DNA of 64,000 bases from Neostapfia colusana (lineage: Eukaryota > Streptophyta > Magnoliopsida > Poales > Poaceae): contig JASWHV010000010.1 of the NCBI GenBank assembly GCA_030760725.1, positions 31,067,760-31,131,759 on the forward strand, written 5' to 3'. Position numbers and translations under genes: made by a program. Each line of letters begins with the position of its first letter. Positions within the stretch are counted from its first letter, which is position 1. Positions 63,061 to 64,000 of the stretch are shown here, piece by piece. The notes beneath the pieces are model-generated. The model worked only from the letters and a program-made list of their open reading frames with translations, had not been told where the DNA came from and ran no database searches.

Positions 63061-64000
63061 CTACTCGGAGTAGAACTCGACCTCCTGTGGGTCGTCCTCC
63101 TCCGGTACCTCTGCTGGTGGCTCGGGGTCTACCACCTCTTCTCCCATTCCAGGTTCTCCCATGGCCGGAAGACCCAAGACTACCGGTACGCCCAATACCG
63201 GGGGCACGAGGTCCTGCAATGCATGCACCTCGTCCATAGCCTGGTTGTAGTCCTCTTCCCAGCCTTGTCCTTCCTCAATAGCGTCGTCCCGCTCTTGAGC
63301 AAGGTCCTCATTCTGCTGGGTTAGGGTCTGCACCAGCTCTTGCAACGCCGCAATGTCAACATGGCTCTTCTTCTTTGCCTTCTTCAGACGACGCAACTGA
63401 TTGTGTTGTTCATTCAGTCGCTTGATCGTCGGAAGGAGCACATTGCGGAGTGCACTGTGAGCACTCTCAAAATGATCTCCACGGCTTGTGCTCTCCTTGA
63501 GCTTGGTGGCGAGATGCTCCGTATGAACAGCTTGGCTGTCCATCACAGCGTTTCCCGCCCTCATTTGGAGGCTGAGATTTGCCTCCGCGGGGTTGTACCT
63601 TGGGCAACTCGGGTTTGTTGCCTCTAGGTACCTCTCTTCCCACACATGCTGAGCTCGTCCCTCCACCGGAACGAGTGCGTATGGAGTTCCCTCCATAGCC
63701 TGTACGTGTAGTTGGCAGAAACGTGACATAGTGTCACGGGCTGCCACTTGCCACATCCCTTCCGGTTGTCTTCCTCTCACCGTGACGGTGAATGGCACCC
63801 AACCGGGTGGCGTAGGCCCTGCAGGAACCTCGACATGGATCGTCCACGTCTTGTTCCCCTCTTCGCCTTCTTCCTTGGCGAAGTATTGCGGCATCTGGTT
63901 GTACCCGAAATATTGGAGCATTAGCCACAATGCTCCCGGGTAGCCGCTACGGTCAGAACAGTGGGAAACTACCCACCCGTTCTCCAACCGTTTATCTGCT
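63061..64000 (-). CDS. Extra ORF upstream of gag in chromovirus H (start outside window)
   Basis: Open from the window edge to the stop at 63061, at least 312 codons, no ATG yet, so the start lies further right. Same strand as gag-pol, ending 272 bases before its ATG. The visible part starts with a globular region (MLQYFGYNQMPQYF, TWTIHVEVPAGPTPPGW), then RYNPAEANLSLQMRAG, then basic KKAKKKSH and a coiled-coil heptad run (LQELVQTLTQQNEDLAQERD), and a Pro/Glu-rich acidic tail ending EVEFYSE. I do not recognise a domain. Position suggests an element-encoded accessory protein; less likely it belongs to another inserted element. Confidence 0.6.
   Translation of the reverse strand, partial: ADKRLENGWVVSHCSDRSGYPGALWLMLQYFGYNQMPQYFAKEEGEEGNKTWTIHVEVPAGPTPPGWVPFTVTVRGRQPEGMWQVAARDTMSRFCQLHVQAMEGTPYALVPVEGRAQHVWEERYLEATNPSCPRYNPAEANLSLQMRAGNAVMDSQAVHTEHLATKLKESTSRGDHFESAHSALRNVLLPTIKRLNEQHNQLRRLKKAKKKSHVDIAALQELVQTLTQQNEDLAQERDDAIEEGQGWEEDYNQAMDEVHALQDLVPPVLGVPVVLGLPAMGEPGMGEEVVDPEPPAEVPEEDDPQEVEFYSE

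Larger units (their letters stand above)
54120..64000 (-). mobile_element. Chromovirus H: Ty3/gypsy element with intact gag-pol (5' LTR outside window)
   Basis: On the minus strand: ORF upstream of gag (64000-63061), gag-pol (62788-58232), polypurine tract, 3' LTR (58163-54120). The domain order with C-terminal chromodomain and the long LTR resemble the Tekay/Del clade. It inserted into the 5' subterminal repeats of the CACTA element; expected duplication CTCGC (54115-54119). Confidence 0.8.

Overview
The window is plant nuclear DNA, most probably a grass, made almost entirely of nested transposable elements. I see no host gene, rRNA, tRNA or CRISPR. The assignment rests on Ty3/gypsy retrotransposons of two plant lineages (Tat-type with a second RNase H, and chromoviruses with a C-terminal chromodomain) and on an En/Spm-type CACTA transposon. 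Species cannot be told from this sequence.

Layout. 1-5980: element A, minus strand, a Tat-type derivative with gag but no usable pol, carrying a coiled-coil ORF antisense to gag. A sits in the gag of E1 (5981-14179, plus), a pol-bearing but decayed Tat element. E1 sits in the pol of E0 (14180-17943, plus), whose integrase end is still open and whose 3' LTR is cut by element B. B (17944-25146, plus) is a second copy of the A type, in opposite orientation. 25147-30008: chromovirus G with gag and protease deleted but an open RT-RNase H-integrase-chromodomain frame. C (30009-35686) and D (35687-43990) are Tat elements fused through a deletion; D's integrase holds a solo LTR with perfect 5-bp target duplications (41322-42296). 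F (43991-45093) is only a 5' LTR, stopped by the CACTA element (45094-54119), which has two apparently intact spliced genes on the minus strand. H (54120-64000, minus) is a chromovirus with a 4-kb LTR, an uninterrupted gag-pol of about 1518 codons and an extra ORF upstream of gag.

How parts relate. E1, E0, C and D supply the usual Tat enzymes (protease, RT, two RNase H domains, integrase). A and B keep LTRs, primer site and gag plus the antisense ORF, so they could only move in trans. E1 and E0 keep gutted remnants of that antisense ORF. All three readable gag-pro/pol junctions have the same in-frame UAG, which looks like a recoding site. Tat LTRs carry variable arrays of G-box (CACGTG) units in U3, a TATA box inside a covarying hairpin, and conserved leader hairpins. 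A very similar G-box unit array is found in the unrelated chromovirus G LTR.

Limits: everything was read by eye. Lineage names come from motif recognition, element ends from TG...CA termini and homology between copies. Most elements lack one LTR inside the window, so most target duplications and insertion ages cannot be checked here.
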